DNA from: CAZNPU01 sp964575335
Lineage (GTDB): Bacteria; Planctomycetota; Phycisphaerae; Phycisphaerales; SM1A02
Direction: 5' to 3'
Assembly: GCA_964575335.1 (NCBI GenBank)
Contig: CAZNPU010000003.1
Span: forward strand, 124,001 to 188,000
DNA length: 64,000 nucleotides
Position 1 is the stretch's first letter, and each line of letters begins with the position of its first letter. The translations under genes and the position numbers were made by a program. The notes under the pieces were generated by a model that was not told where the DNA came from, did not search any database, and worked only from the letters and a program-made list of their open reading frames with translations. Positions 34,468-43,296 of the stretch are shown piece by piece.

Positions 34468-36993
34468 TCAGCGCACCTGTGAAAGCCGAATTGCGTTTTC
34501 GATAAGGCCGATATGCGAATAGGCCTGGGGGTGATTGCCCAGCGCGCGATTCTCGTGCGGGTCGTACTGTTCGGAGAGCAGGCCGGTCGGACCGACGAGC
34601 TTGACCAGTGAGTTGAAGAGCTCCCACGCGTCATCGATGCGCCCCAGCAGCAGATAGCAATCCACCAGCCATGAGGTGCAGAGGTGGAAGCCGCCTTCGA
34701 TGCCCGGCAGGCCGTCGTCATAGTGATAACGATACACCGTCGGCCCGTGGCGCAGGACACGCTCCACGGCTTCCACCGTGCCGATGAACCGGGCGTCGTC
34801 AGGCGGCAGAAAACCGCTGAGGCCGATCTGCAAAGTCGCAGCGTCAATATCCGAGCTGTCATACACCGCGGTGAAGGCATTCACTTGCGGGTTGAAGCCA
34901 TGCTGGAGGAGATCCGCAGCAATCGTGTCGCGCAGCTCAATCCAGTCGTCCGGCCGCCGCTCGAAAAACCCATAGGCGATGCGCACGGCGCGATCGACCG
35001 TGAGCCAACACATGAGCTTTGAATGCGTGTGATGCCGACCAGGGCGGCGAATTTCCCAAATGCCGTGATCCGGCTCATGCCAGCGGGCAGCCACGGCCTG
35101 CACCATGGCCTCGACCAGCCGCCAGTGCTCGGAGGACAGCGGGGCGTCTTTTTCGATGAGCTGGGCGATGAGATCGACGATCGGCCCGAACACGTCAAGC
35201 TGCACCTGCCTTGATGCGCCGTTGCCGACGCGCACGGGACGACTGCCCGCATAGCCGGGCAGCTCGGCAATCTCGGCTTCGGGGGGCAGAGGTTCGCCAG
35301 TAAGCGTGTACAGCGGCTGCAATCGTTCGGGCGATCGCTCACTGAGCACGCCCAGCAGCCAGTCGAGAAACTCCATGCCCTCGGTATAACTGCCAAGCTT
35401 GACCAATGCCGAGGCGGTCATCGCGCCGTCACGCAGCCAGCAATAGCGGTAGTCCCAGTTGCGCACTCCGCCCAGGTGTTCGGGCAGACTTGTGGTGCTG
35501 GCTGCTGCAATGCCGCCGGTGGGGCCGTAACACAAGGCTTTGAGCGTCAGTGCGCTGCGGCGTACAAGGTTGGTTTCGACGGGGGGAAGCGTCAGCCGTG
35601 ACGCCCATGAAGACCAGAATTGATCGGTGAACTTCAGCCGCTGCGTAGCTGAGGTAGAGCTTTCGCGCAGGCTGCCGGTGCCGTAGCACAGTGTGAGCAC
35701 ACAGGGTTTTTCGTTCAGTTCGACCTCGGCGCGCGCGGTGTGATGTTGTCCTTCACTGATGATTTCCCACTTCACGCCCGGTGAGCGCAGTACTACGGGG
35801 TCGTGCGTTTCCTGAATCAGCAGGCCGCCTTCGCGAGCCACAAGATGCGTTTCGCCCCGGCCATATTCAATGCGCGGCGCAAACTCAATGATCACGCGTT
35901 CCCGGCCTTCGATATACCGCACCAACTCCGATCGCCCTGCACGCTGCGAGGGCTTGCCTGCAGAGCAGTCCAGAAAATCGGTGACCTTGAAGTTCTTCCA
36001 GAACGTCTGCAGAACCAGTGAATTGTTGTAATAGCGCTGGCGGACCGGCACATCGCCGTCGGCTGACTTGATGGTGAAGTGCCCCGCGGCCGGGCCGCCC
36101 AAAAGTTCAGCAAAAAGGGCTGGCGAATCCAGGCGCGGCAGGCATAACCAGACTATCCGCGCATCAGGCGTGACCAACGCGCACGTGCGCTGGTCCGACA
36201 ATAGAGAATGCTTTTCGATCGGCACTGCCGCTGATCCGGTAAGCCATTCGGTGCGCCAGTCGCACAGCCGGGCCAGCAGCCGCGCCACCTCGTCGGGCGA
36301 ATCGACTCGGAACGGAGCGCGTGTTTCGCCCGGGCCGACCTTGATGCCGACATCTGGTCCGGTCAGCGTGGCAAAAGCGTCTTCATCGGTCACGTCATCA
36401 CCGATGAAGGCTGCCGCAGAGGCTCCCAATCGATGACGAAGCGTTTCAAGGGCCGAGCCTTTGTTGGTGGGCACGACGGTGAGTTCCACCACCTTCTTGC
36501 CGTGCCTGGTGAATACGCCGTCAAGTTGAGCCGGACCGGACAGCACCGCTTCCAAAGCCCGTTGTGAATCGGCTTCGGACGCGTTGCGATAGTGAAATGC
36601 CACGCTTGCGGGTTTGGGTTCGACTATGAAACCCGGGTTAGTCGCAGCGATTTCCGCCAATTGTGAAAGGAGCTTCTCGCGCAGCAGGGCGGCTTCGAGC
36701 GGCAGATTGGTGGCGAAATCCAAGTCAAACTCGCTGCCGTGGCTGCCCACCAGGTGAATGCCCTCGGTTTCGCCGATCAAGCCCGCCAGATCGCGCAGCG
36801 CCCGGCCGGAGATGACCGCGACATGGGTTTGCGGCAACGAGGCGAGTTGTCGCAGCGCAACGATAGCTTCTCGATGCGGTTTGGCCTGCCTGGGATCGCT
36901 TACGATTGGTGAGAGCGTTCCATCGTAATCGCACGCCAGCAGCAGGATCGGCACTCGGGCGAGCTCCTGCAGTTTCGCGTCAAGTTCGTTCAT
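34468..36993 (-). CDS. Trehalose-6-phosphate phosphatase / GH15 fusion
   Basis: An 841-residue fusion. Residues 1-245 are an OtsB-type HAD phosphatase: LLACDYDGTLSPI with the two catalytic Asp (22, 24), VAVISGR, and AAFIGDDVTDEDAFATL. Residues 265-835 are a GH15 (glucoamylase/trehalase-like) enzyme: LGGVRNWDYRYCWLRDGAM, GIWEIR (first catalytic Glu), RHHTHSKLMCWLTVDRAVRIA, and LLSEQYDPHENRALGNHPQAYSHIGLI (second catalytic Glu). OtsB would release trehalose; the GH15 domain could cleave trehalose or another alpha-glucoside, so the fusion joins a making and a possible breaking step. The ATG at 36993 overlaps the otsA 3' end by 14 bp, so the pair is an operon. Such fusions are known elsewhere. 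Confidence 0.92.
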   Translation of the reverse strand: MNELDAKLQELARVPILLLACDYDGTLSPIVSDPRQAKPHREAIVALRQLASLPQTHVAVISGRALRDLAGLIGETEGIHLVGSHGSEFDLDFATNLPLEAALLREKLLSQLAEIAATNPGFIVEPKPASVAFHYRNASEADSQRALEAVLSGPAQLDGVFTRHGKKVVELTVVPTNKGSALETLRHRLGASAAAFIGDDVTDEDAFATLTGPDVGIKVGPGETRAPFRVDSPDEVARLLARLCDWRTEWLTGSAAVPIEKHSLLSDQRTCALVTPDARIVWLCLPRLDSPALFAELLGGPAAGHFTIKSADGDVPVRQRYYNNSLVLQTFWKNFKVTDFLDCSAGKPSQRAGRSELVRYIEGRERVIIEFAPRIEYGRGETHLVAREGGLLIQETHDPVVLRSPGVKWEIISEGQHHTARAEVELNEKPCVLTLCYGTGSLRESSTSATQRLKFTDQFWSSWASRLTLPPVETNLVRRSALTLKALCYGPTGGIAAASTTSLPEHLGGVRNWDYRYCWLRDGAMTASALVKLGSYTEGMEFLDWLLGVLSERSPERLQPLYTLTGEPLPPEAEIAELPGYAGSRPVRVGNGASRQVQLDVFGPIVDLIAQLIEKDAPLSSEHWRLVEAMVQAVAARWHEPDHGIWEIRRPGRHHTHSKLMCWLTVDRAVRIAYGFFERRPDDWIELRDTIAADLLQHGFNPQVNAFTAVYDSSDIDAATLQIGLSGFLPPDDARFIGTVEAVERVLRHGPTVYRYHYDDGLPGIEGGFHLCTSWLVDCYLLLGRIDDAWELFNSLVKLVGPTGLLSEQYDPHENRALGNHPQAYSHIGLIENAIRLSQVR

Positions 36994-38380
36994 AGACGAG
37001 CGATTGAAGGAACGAGTCGGCCCAATGATGCACGTCATGTTCCTGAATATGTCGTCGCATCGGCCGCATGCGTAATTCCTGTTCGTGTTGTGGCATGTTC
37101 AACGCCTGGTGCATCGCTTCCACAAGACCTTCCAGGTCGTGCGGATTCACCAGCAACGCTGACCGCAATTCCCGTGCTGCGCCAGTAAATTCGCTGAGTA
37201 CCAGCACCCCGGTGTTGTCAACGCGCGACGCAACGTACTCCTTGGCCACGAGATTCATTCCGTCACGCAGGGGCGTCACAAGCATCACATCGGCCGCTCG
37301 ATACAGTGCCGCCAGTTGGCGCATTGGCACACTACGATGCAGATACTGTACCGGCGTGCGGCCGATATCGCCAAACTCGCCGTTTATTTCGCCCACCAGC
37401 CGCTCAACGGTCAACCGAAGGTCCTTGTATTCAGCAACGTGCTCGCGGCTGGGCACTGCAATCTGCACGAAAACGCAGCTCTCGCATCGCGCAAGGCCGC
37501 GCCTCAGCAACTGCTGCAGCGCTTTCAGCCGGATGTCGATTCCCTTGGTGTAATCCAGACGATCGATGCCCAGCATGATCTTGCGCGCCGGTCCAAGACG
37601 CTGGCGAATCTCGTGGGCTTTGCGGGTCACTTCCGGACTTTGCGCCAACTGTTCAAATTGCCGCGTGTCGACGGAAATCGGGAACGAATCCACGCGAATG
37701 GATCTGCCGTGATAATCAAGCAGATCATCCTGGCCGCTCGCGCCGGCAAATCGCCGGGCAACCTGCGAAAAGTTCTCCGCGCCGATTTTGGTCTGAAACC
37801 CCAGCACGTCCGCGCCGAGCAAGCCTTCAGCAATCTGTCTGCGCCACGGAAGCTGCGCGTACAACTCCTGCGGCGGGAAGGGAATGTGCAGGAAAAAGCC
37901 GATGCGCACATCGGGGCGCAACTGCCGCACCATCGCTGGCACAAGCATCAACTGGTAATCATGCACCCACACCATTCCCGAGTGCTCAACCGCCTCTGCG
38001 GCGGCTTCAGCAAAACGCCGATTGACCTCCACGTAGGGCTTCCACCACTCCTGGCAGTATTCCGGCGGTCGAATCGCATCGTGAAACAGCGGCCAGATAA
38101 TGCGATTGGAAAAGCCTTCGTAATAGTCTCTGACCTCGGATGCGGACAGATAAACCGGCCAGTTGAAAATGCCGTCATGCTCAAACGGCAGAATCACCTC
38201 GTCGTTGACTCCCGCCCATCCCACCCATGTGCAGGAAAGTTCCTGAAGCACCGGCTTCAACGCTGACACAAGTCCGCCCGGACTGGTCTTCCAGCTTGCG
38301 ATTCGCGACCGCCGGACCCGATGCACCGGAAGGCGATTGGAGACAATGACCAGTTCGCTTGTGCTCTTGATTGCTTGCAT
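36980..38380 (-). CDS. otsA: Alpha,alpha-trehalose-6-phosphate synthase
   Basis: A 466-residue GT20 enzyme making trehalose 6-phosphate from a nucleotide glucose and glucose 6-phosphate. The N-terminus has LVIVSNRLPVHR and SPGGLVSAL, the glucose-6-phosphate loop, then WVGWAGV, VWVHDYQLMLVPAMVRQ and GFFLHIPFPPQELYAQLPWR. The C-terminal half carries GIDRLDYTKGIDIRLKA, with the donor-binding Arg and Lys, and PLRDGMNLVAKEYVA. These match OtsA well. The related glucosylglycerol-phosphate synthase is a less likely alternative. It is the first gene of a two-gene operon with the otsB-GH15 fusion. Confidence 0.94.
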   Translation of the reverse strand: MQAIKSTSELVIVSNRLPVHRVRRSRIASWKTSPGGLVSALKPVLQELSCTWVGWAGVNDEVILPFEHDGIFNWPVYLSASEVRDYYEGFSNRIIWPLFHDAIRPPEYCQEWWKPYVEVNRRFAEAAAEAVEHSGMVWVHDYQLMLVPAMVRQLRPDVRIGFFLHIPFPPQELYAQLPWRRQIAEGLLGADVLGFQTKIGAENFSQVARRFAGASGQDDLLDYHGRSIRVDSFPISVDTRQFEQLAQSPEVTRKAHEIRQRLGPARKIMLGIDRLDYTKGIDIRLKALQQLLRRGLARCESCVFVQIAVPSREHVAEYKDLRLTVERLVGEINGEFGDIGRTPVQYLHRSVPMRQLAALYRAADVMLVTPLRDGMNLVAKEYVASRVDNTGVLVLSEFTGAARELRSALLVNPHDLEGLVEAMHQALNMPQHEQELRMRPMRRHIQEHDVHHWADSFLQSLVYERT

Positions 38381-38609
38381 TACTCAGCTGGCAGCCTCGA
38401 TTTCCACCGGCTGTCTGAACCCGCAGCCGGTGCGGTACCACAGCGAGAAGTCACCCCCGTCAAATCGATCGAGGGCGTCACAATCAAGCAGTCAGGTCAG
38501 GATTGTTTGGCCCCGATCACCAGACCATAGGTCGGTCTGACCATGTGGACAATGAGAAAATTTGGCGGTTTTTTTAGCTGCGCAGCCTGCAGGCGGGACC
38601 GAACATCGC

Positions 38610-39104
38610 TCATATCTCCCCATGACAGCCGCAGTGAATCTGCCGGAGGCCTTCATAGACCGCAGCGCACACAGCTGTGGCCAAGTTCAAACTCCGCGCC
38701 TGCGGCGCCATCGGCAGCGTGATGCGATGATCCTCGCCATAATTCTGAGCAACCCATTCGTGCACATCGTCAGACACGCCGGAGGTTTCCTTGCCGAACA
38801 GCAGATAATCGCCCGGCAGGAAACGCGCTTCCCAATGGGGGCGGTTTGATTTGGTGGTGTACAGCCAGAGACGCGCCGGCGATTCGCTGGCCAGAAACGC
38901 CTCCCAGCTTTCGTGCTCGCGGCAGTCGACCAGATGCCAGTAGTCCAACCCCGCGCGGCGGCGAGCCTTCTCCGACATATCAAAACCGATCGGATGGATG
39001 ATGTGCAGCCGCGCACCGGTTGCCGCAGCCGTGCGGCCGATGTTGCCCGTGTTGTTGGGAATCTCCGGGTTCAACAGCACAATGTGCAGCGGCGGATCGC
39101 TCAT
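38610..39104 (-). CDS. trmL: tRNA (cytidine/uridine-2'-O-)-methyltransferase TrmL
   Basis: A 164-residue SPOUT-fold enzyme that methylates the 2'-OH of position 34 in some leucine tRNAs. The three SpoU motifs are present: LLNPEIPNNTGNIGRTAAAT (motif 1), GDYLLFGKETSGV (motif 2) and LPMAPQARSLNLATAV (motif 3), and FLLxxxKxSNRPHWEA-like text lies between them. Size and the lack of an extra RNA-binding domain fit TrmL rather than TrmH or RlmB. It stands alone, 229 bp after otsA and 201 bp before the zinc-ribbon genes; no terminator was identified. Confidence 0.92.
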   Translation of the reverse strand: MSDPPLHIVLLNPEIPNNTGNIGRTAAATGARLHIIHPIGFDMSEKARRRAGLDYWHLVDCREHESWEAFLASESPARLWLYTTKSNRPHWEARFLPGDYLLFGKETSGVSDDVHEWVAQNYGEDHRITLPMAPQARSLNLATAVCAAVYEGLRQIHCGCHGEI

Positions 39105-39305
39105 GGGCGAAAGTCTAGCCGCGATTGGGTGAAATGGGGCGGCATCGCACCTCCACCCGGTATGGTCAGCGGCGTTGATTCGCGAAGAAGCAGCGGTGAG
39201 CGGCGAGCGATGTGTCGTGATGTGACGTGTCGTGATATAGCGCTATGGATTACGGGTGGCGATGTCGGGCAAGCGGCAGTTGGCAGCGGTGCGCGCTGCG
39301 TACTC

Positions 39306-40214
39306 TTATTCGCGCGCGTTGAGCAGTTGCTCGGCACGCCTTGCCGAAACAATCACATCCCCCCAAGAGGGGGACCATTTTTCTTTCCAGTACTTGCGCA
39401 GCTCGCGTTTGTCATACGCAGTGGAGCATTTCGGGCACGTGCCGCGAGGCGGCTGCTGGTGCAGGCCGGATTCACACTTGCGACATAGCGCAAATCGGTT
39501 TCGTATAAGTTTCCTGCGATAGCCGATGGTCGCCCACACATAAAAAATGATCGTCAAGAGTGTCGCCAGGTGCATGAACTCGATTCCATCGAAAGGACCG
39601 TTCAGGATATGGTTCCAAAGAGCTGGAGCGATGGCGATAACAAGAGACCCGACTACCCCGAGGATAAGTTCGCGTACGTCCCTCCAATCGATGTGCTTTC
39701 GCGTCAAAAGACCTCGTCGCCAGAATTGATGCAGGCGGATCACATCATGCGCGGTCCCGCATTCCGGGCAGCGGCTGCGCCTTGGTAAACCGGTGAGCGT
39801 ATATCCGCAATGCATGCATGGACAACACTCGGCTCGCCGAACTCGTCTGGCGCGGCGAGCCATAACAACAGCAATCGGAATCGAGATAACTGACACCGCC
39901 AGCGGTACGAACGGAATTCTCTTGATAAGACTGTCTCTGAGCTCGAGTTGGATGTCCGGAGAAAACTGAGAAGCGGTATTTAAATGCGCAAGGCAGTCAG
40001 CCCATATAATCAGCAGTGAGAACCAGGCAGTCCATAGCGCCCAGAAGAGAACCAGACGCGATCGAAAAGGGGTGGTAAGCCATTGCCACGCGCGACGTCC
40101 GACGCGCCGGGTTGGCTCCGTACCAGGCGATCGCCGCGTCACGGGCGAGGTCTTATGCGCAGCAGATGACGATGGCGATGGCGGATTGTTTGTTGCCTGA
40201 TGCAGTTCGGACAT
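39306..40214 (-). CDS. Membrane protein with two zinc ribbons (tandem paralog B)
   Basis: A 302-residue protein of unknown function. It has a disordered Ser/Pro/Thr leader, then two helices (about residues 52-78 and 98-120), a first zinc ribbon (ECCPCMHCGYTLTGL ... SRCPECG, about 128-152), two more helices (about 188-206 and 213-235), and a second zinc ribbon (LCRKCESGLHQQPPRGTCPKC, about 243-263) followed by a charged tail. The first ribbon type is abundant in Phycisphaerae proteins. It is a clear paralog of the next upstream gene and lies 51 bp after it on the same strand. The ribbons probably face the cytoplasm, judging by flanking basic residues. No catalytic motif is visible. Confidence 0.75.
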   Translation of the reverse strand: MSELHQATNNPPSPSSSAAHKTSPVTRRSPGTEPTRRVGRRAWQWLTTPFRSRLVLFWALWTAWFSLLIIWADCLAHLNTASQFSPDIQLELRDSLIKRIPFVPLAVSVISIPIAVVMARRARRVRRAECCPCMHCGYTLTGLPRRSRCPECGTAHDVIRLHQFWRRGLLTRKHIDWRDVRELILGVVGSLVIAIAPALWNHILNGPFDGIEFMHLATLLTIIFYVWATIGYRRKLIRNRFALCRKCESGLHQQPPRGTCPKCSTAYDKRELRKYWKEKWSPSWGDVIVSARRAEQLLNARE

Positions 40215-40265
40215 CCCGCATTCAGAGCGACGGCGAGTCGCTCCATTCTCCTCAGGGTGATTCAG

Positions 40266-41231
40266 TCAAGCTTTGTTGCAGGCTGCTTTATACTGCTGTT
40301 CTTGTTCTTTTTGTTCAAGCACGCTGAGCAGTCGCTCCGCACGCATTGCCGGCACCAGCACGTCCCGTTCCCAATTCACAGGCCATCGTTCTTTCCAGTA
40401 TTCCCGCAACTCACGCTTCTCATATTCGGTACCGCATTTTGGGCATGTGCCACGTGGCGGGTGCTGATGCAGATCAAATCCACATTTACGACACAGTGCA
40501 AACCGACAGCGCACGAATCGCTTGCGGCGATGAATGTTTTTCCAAAATAGACAGGCAATGACCAATAGTCCTAAATATGGTATGAACTCAAGTCCATGAA
40601 AAGGGCCATTCAGCAATTTATTCAATTTGTCTAGGCCAATCCCTATAAAGTAAAATGCAAAATAAACTCCGATTACCCAAAAGATGGATTCGCGTACCTC
40701 TCTCCAGTTGCTGCAGATGTATGTGTGTCTTTCTGTCCAGCCTTTACAATCTCTTAGGCCTCTTCGTGCCCAGCGATGTCGCTGCCAGAATTGGTGGAGG
40801 CGTACGACGTCATGTGCAGTTCCGCATTCAGGGCATCGGCTGTATTTCGATAAGCCGGTGAGTGTATATCCGCACTGCATGCATGGACAGTATTCAGCTC
40901 GTCGAATCCGTTTGACGCTTATGTTTATAGCGATAATGGTCAGAATCATAGTAAGTAATGTGACCAGCACCCCGAAAGCTCCCGTCATGGCAAGATAAAA
41001 CTTAAATTCATTGGCTGAGGCGGAGGCATGAGTGGCGACCATGTATGCAACCGTGGCAGCCCATACGATCAGCAACGCTGAAGGCAGGGTCGCACTCCAT
41101 CGTAGAGGCACGGTAAACCATTGCCAAATGCGACGTCCGACGCGTCGGAAAGGCTGCGCGTCGGACGCCGATTGACATGAATGGAAAGGCAAGCGTGTTT
41201 TTGTGTCAAAAATAACGGAGTTTCTTGTCAT
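40266..41231 (-). CDS. Membrane protein with two zinc ribbons (tandem paralog A)
   Basis: A 321-residue paralog of the following gene, with the same order: basic leader (FRRVGRRIWQWFTVPLRW), two helices (about 45-68 and 80-105), ribbon 1 (EYCPCMQCGYTLTGL ... SRCPECG), two helices (about 185-205 and 218-235), and ribbon 2 (LCRKCGFDLHQHPPRGTCPKCG). It differs by an insert of about 15 residues after ribbon 1. The DNA is visibly less GC-rich than the neighbouring genes, especially at 40.5-41.1 kb. It starts 21 bp after the stop of the Cys-rich secreted protein gene, so the group is probably co-transcribed. Function is unknown; zinc binding is inferred from the CxxC pairs. Confidence 0.75.
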   Translation of the reverse strand: MTRNSVIFDTKTRLPFHSCQSASDAQPFRRVGRRIWQWFTVPLRWSATLPSALLIVWAATVAYMVATHASASANEFKFYLAMTGAFGVLVTLLTMILTIIAINISVKRIRRAEYCPCMQCGYTLTGLSKYSRCPECGTAHDVVRLHQFWQRHRWARRGLRDCKGWTERHTYICSNWREVRESIFWVIGVYFAFYFIGIGLDKLNKLLNGPFHGLEFIPYLGLLVIACLFWKNIHRRKRFVRCRFALCRKCGFDLHQHPPRGTCPKCGTEYEKRELREYWKERWPVNWERDVLVPAMRAERLLSVLEQKEQEQQYKAACNKA

Positions 41232-41252
41232 TTCATGTCATTGCATTGGGAT

Positions 41253-42380
41253 TTAAGGCAACGGCAGAGGGCAGTTATTCTCTTGAAGGCAATTCAGCCA
41301 GTCGCGATCACAATGTGCTTGACACATTTGCTCAGTCGTTTTTGCCAGATGATAACATCTTTGAATAAGATGTAAAAATGACCAGAGGGCGATTCCGCAC
41401 ATGATAAGAGCGCCGGGGTGTACGACTCCCAGTCCTGTTAACCCAAGTATACAGGAAATAATTAGCGCTCCATGGTCCTCAGCGAGATTCCGCCAATCCG
41501 GTATGCATTGCCAGCCGGTATTCTTGGCTAAGGCGCGACATCCGTTGTAACAAACTGCTTTGTGCATGTAGCAGTAACAGCACTCAGGGGTCATTGATTG
41601 TTCGCCTGGAGCGAGCCAGCACGGGCCGACCCCCGGTCCCGGCGCGGGAACCTGTCCTAGATCTCCGCCACCCGGTACGCTGCCAGCTCCTCCCTCCGCA
41701 ATCCCGCCACCCTGGTTTTCGAAAGTTTCGAAAATCTCATGTGCGATTGTGATCGCTTCGGCAAGGGTTTGCGGCACCAACATCAGGTTGAAGTGATGAA
41801 CAGCCAGTTCGTTTCCAACCGTGTTCGACATATGCGTGCGCGTCAACGCAGCCACGACCGGCTGGCTAAGGTCTGTCGGGCCGGTGACAATGCCTGCGAC
41901 AACCCACATTGTCGTCGTGTGCATGATAAATGAATCAGGATCGTCCGGATCCTCGTACTGCTGCACGACGTCAGCCAGAATATGCGAACTTGCAACATTG
42001 AGTTCGCCTTCGGTCACGATCTGTGACTCAAGCAACTCGAGCGGGAGATTGGGATTGGAATAGTCAAATCCCAAATCGAGCCAGACCTTTATCGACCATG
42101 TGCTCGATGCAGGATCAGCGGGCGGATCAGCACTCATGACCGAGAGACCATGCTCATATGTTTGGCCCCAGATCTTCCGCCAAAAACGCGAATGCATGTT
42201 GAGCCAGTCGGTGTAGAAATCGCAATCGTCGGATAGGGCGTTGATCGCGCACGGATCGGGGAGATGGCCGCTATCAGCAACCGCGGGGGCGTTTAAGAAC
42301 CATGTTCCGATGACCATCGGCGTGATGGCCATACAGGCAAGTCCGAATCCGAAATCAAACGTGCGGGAGCGAATGTTCAT
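41253..42380 (-). CDS. Secreted cysteine-rich protein of unknown function
   Basis: A 375-residue protein. An N-terminal signal peptide (MNIRSRTFDFGFGLACMAI ... APAVA-D) suggests export. A 200-residue middle part has no recognised fold. Then comes a Gly/Pro linker (GGGIAEGGAGSVPGGG, PAPGPGVGP), followed by a C-terminal domain of about 125 residues with 14 cysteines (ECCYCYMHKAVCYNGC ... MCQAHCDRDWLNC) and two hydrophobic segments (LIISCILGLTGLGVV, ALIMCGIALWSFLHLI). This domain could be disulphide-bonded and membrane-inserting. The start at 42380 is backed by a GGAGG ribosome site. It follows the LuxR-type gene by 92 bp and precedes the two zinc-ribbon membrane proteins. I do not recognise the family. 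Confidence 0.65.
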   Translation of the reverse strand: MNIRSRTFDFGFGLACMAITPMVIGTWFLNAPAVADSGHLPDPCAINALSDDCDFYTDWLNMHSRFWRKIWGQTYEHGLSVMSADPPADPASSTWSIKVWLDLGFDYSNPNLPLELLESQIVTEGELNVASSHILADVVQQYEDPDDPDSFIMHTTTMWVVAGIVTGPTDLSQPVVAALTRTHMSNTVGNELAVHHFNLMLVPQTLAEAITIAHEIFETFENQGGGIAEGGAGSVPGGGDLGQVPAPGPGVGPCWLAPGEQSMTPECCYCYMHKAVCYNGCRALAKNTGWQCIPDWRNLAEDHGALIISCILGLTGLGVVHPGALIMCGIALWSFLHLIQRCYHLAKTTEQMCQAHCDRDWLNCLQENNCPLPLP

Positions 42381-42472
42381 GTTGTTTGTTTCCTCCAAAT
42401 ATGAGTGGTTGAACACGCTTGCACGTCTCAGCCTATTGCTCATACGAGTACTCGCCAGTCGGCTGTTTGTTG

Positions 42473-42808
42473 TCATCTGTTCAGTGGACAGATTCGCCTT
42501 CCTTCCCTGTGATTGCCGTTATTCTGGCTTATATACTCGCCCATGCACCGCCGCAGCAGTTGCGTGCGACTATTCACGCTGAGCTTTCGATAGAGCCGTT
42601 CGATGTAGGTGTGAACGGTCGATTGCGCGAGGCCAAGCCGTTTCGCTGTCGCATACTCGTTCAAATCATCGAACAAGCACAACACGACTTCCTGCTCACG
42701 CCTGGAAAGCCCAAACGATTTGAAGATGGCGTTCCATTGCTCTTCCGTGAAAAGAGCGCCCCCATTTGACTTCAACTCTCTCGATCCCACGCCGGCCATC
42801 ACGGGCAT
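42473..42808 (-). CDS. LuxR-type HTH transcriptional regulator
   Basis: A small, 111-residue protein. A 30-residue N-terminal stretch leads into a GerE/LuxR DNA-binding domain: FGLSRREQEVVLCLFDDLNE, then YATAKRLGLAQSTVHTYIER and LYRKLSVNSRTQLLRR. The pattern LS-x-RE-x-EV ... STVxxYxxRLYxKL is diagnostic. There is no receiver or ligand domain, as in stand-alone regulators such as GerE. It is 92 bp upstream of the cysteine-rich secreted protein and on the same strand, so it probably controls that gene or its own operon. The start could be the TTG at 42823 or the ATG at 42808; neither has a strong ribosome site. Confidence 0.82.
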   Translation of the reverse strand: MPVMAGVGSRELKSNGGALFTEEQWNAIFKSFGLSRREQEVVLCLFDDLNEYATAKRLGLAQSTVHTYIERLYRKLSVNSRTQLLRRCMGEYISQNNGNHREGRRICPLNR

Positions 42809-43296
42809 TGCTTGATCCCACAATGTGAAGAAAATGATGCTTCCACCCGGCCACCCCGCGCAGCCGTGCTTGCTTGCCAGTGTACCAAGAACGGAACAGG
42901 CATGTCAACGACCTGCTTGCACGCGGCGCGGTATCCGCAGAATCGCTCGCTCATTGGTGCGGTTACCGTGGCGGCGTGGTGCTGAAGGGGCGAGGGCGCA
43001 CGTGCTGCTGGGAATCTCTGCGGTTTCACTGCAAGATCGGAAAGCAGAGTCTCGGGTACGGCGATCGGTGTTCAGTGCTGGGCGCTCGGGTCTCAGCGTT
43101 TTCTGATTCCCGCAGGGCCGTCGGGATCGGGCGCAGCCGTTCGGCCCGGTGTTTACCCGACGCATTGCAACGATTCTGCGCGGTTTCGTCACAACTTGAC
43201 TGGGGTCTGTTATGATCTTGGAGATCCGAACACACGAATTCCTCATCGCATCGACACCATGCGGTGCGATGACCAGATGTCAAAGGAAAATCGGCC
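42809..43296. other. 488-bp divergent intergenic region
   Basis: The region separates the LuxR-type gene from the EF-G-like gene. Open frames on both strands have no recognisable content. It must contain the promoters of both genes; the likely one for the EF-G-like gene is listed separately. No RNA gene or repeat was recognised. Confidence 0.4.
43208..43216 (+). promoter_or_regulatory. Possible extended -10 promoter of the EF-G-like gene
   Basis: TGTTATGAT fits an extended -10 element (TGnTATnnT), about 80 bp upstream of the start codon. A TTGACT at 43196-43201 looks like a -35 box but is only 9 bp away, too close to pair with it. Confidence 0.35.

Noticed and set aside
37316..38266. 316-codon + strand frame opposite otsA
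   Set aside because: Antisense shadow of a well-supported gene, without recognisable domain.
43196..43216. TTGACT as -35 for the EF-G-like gene
   Set aside because: Only 9 bp from the TATGAT, too short for a sigma-70 promoter; only the extended -10 is kept as a weak call.
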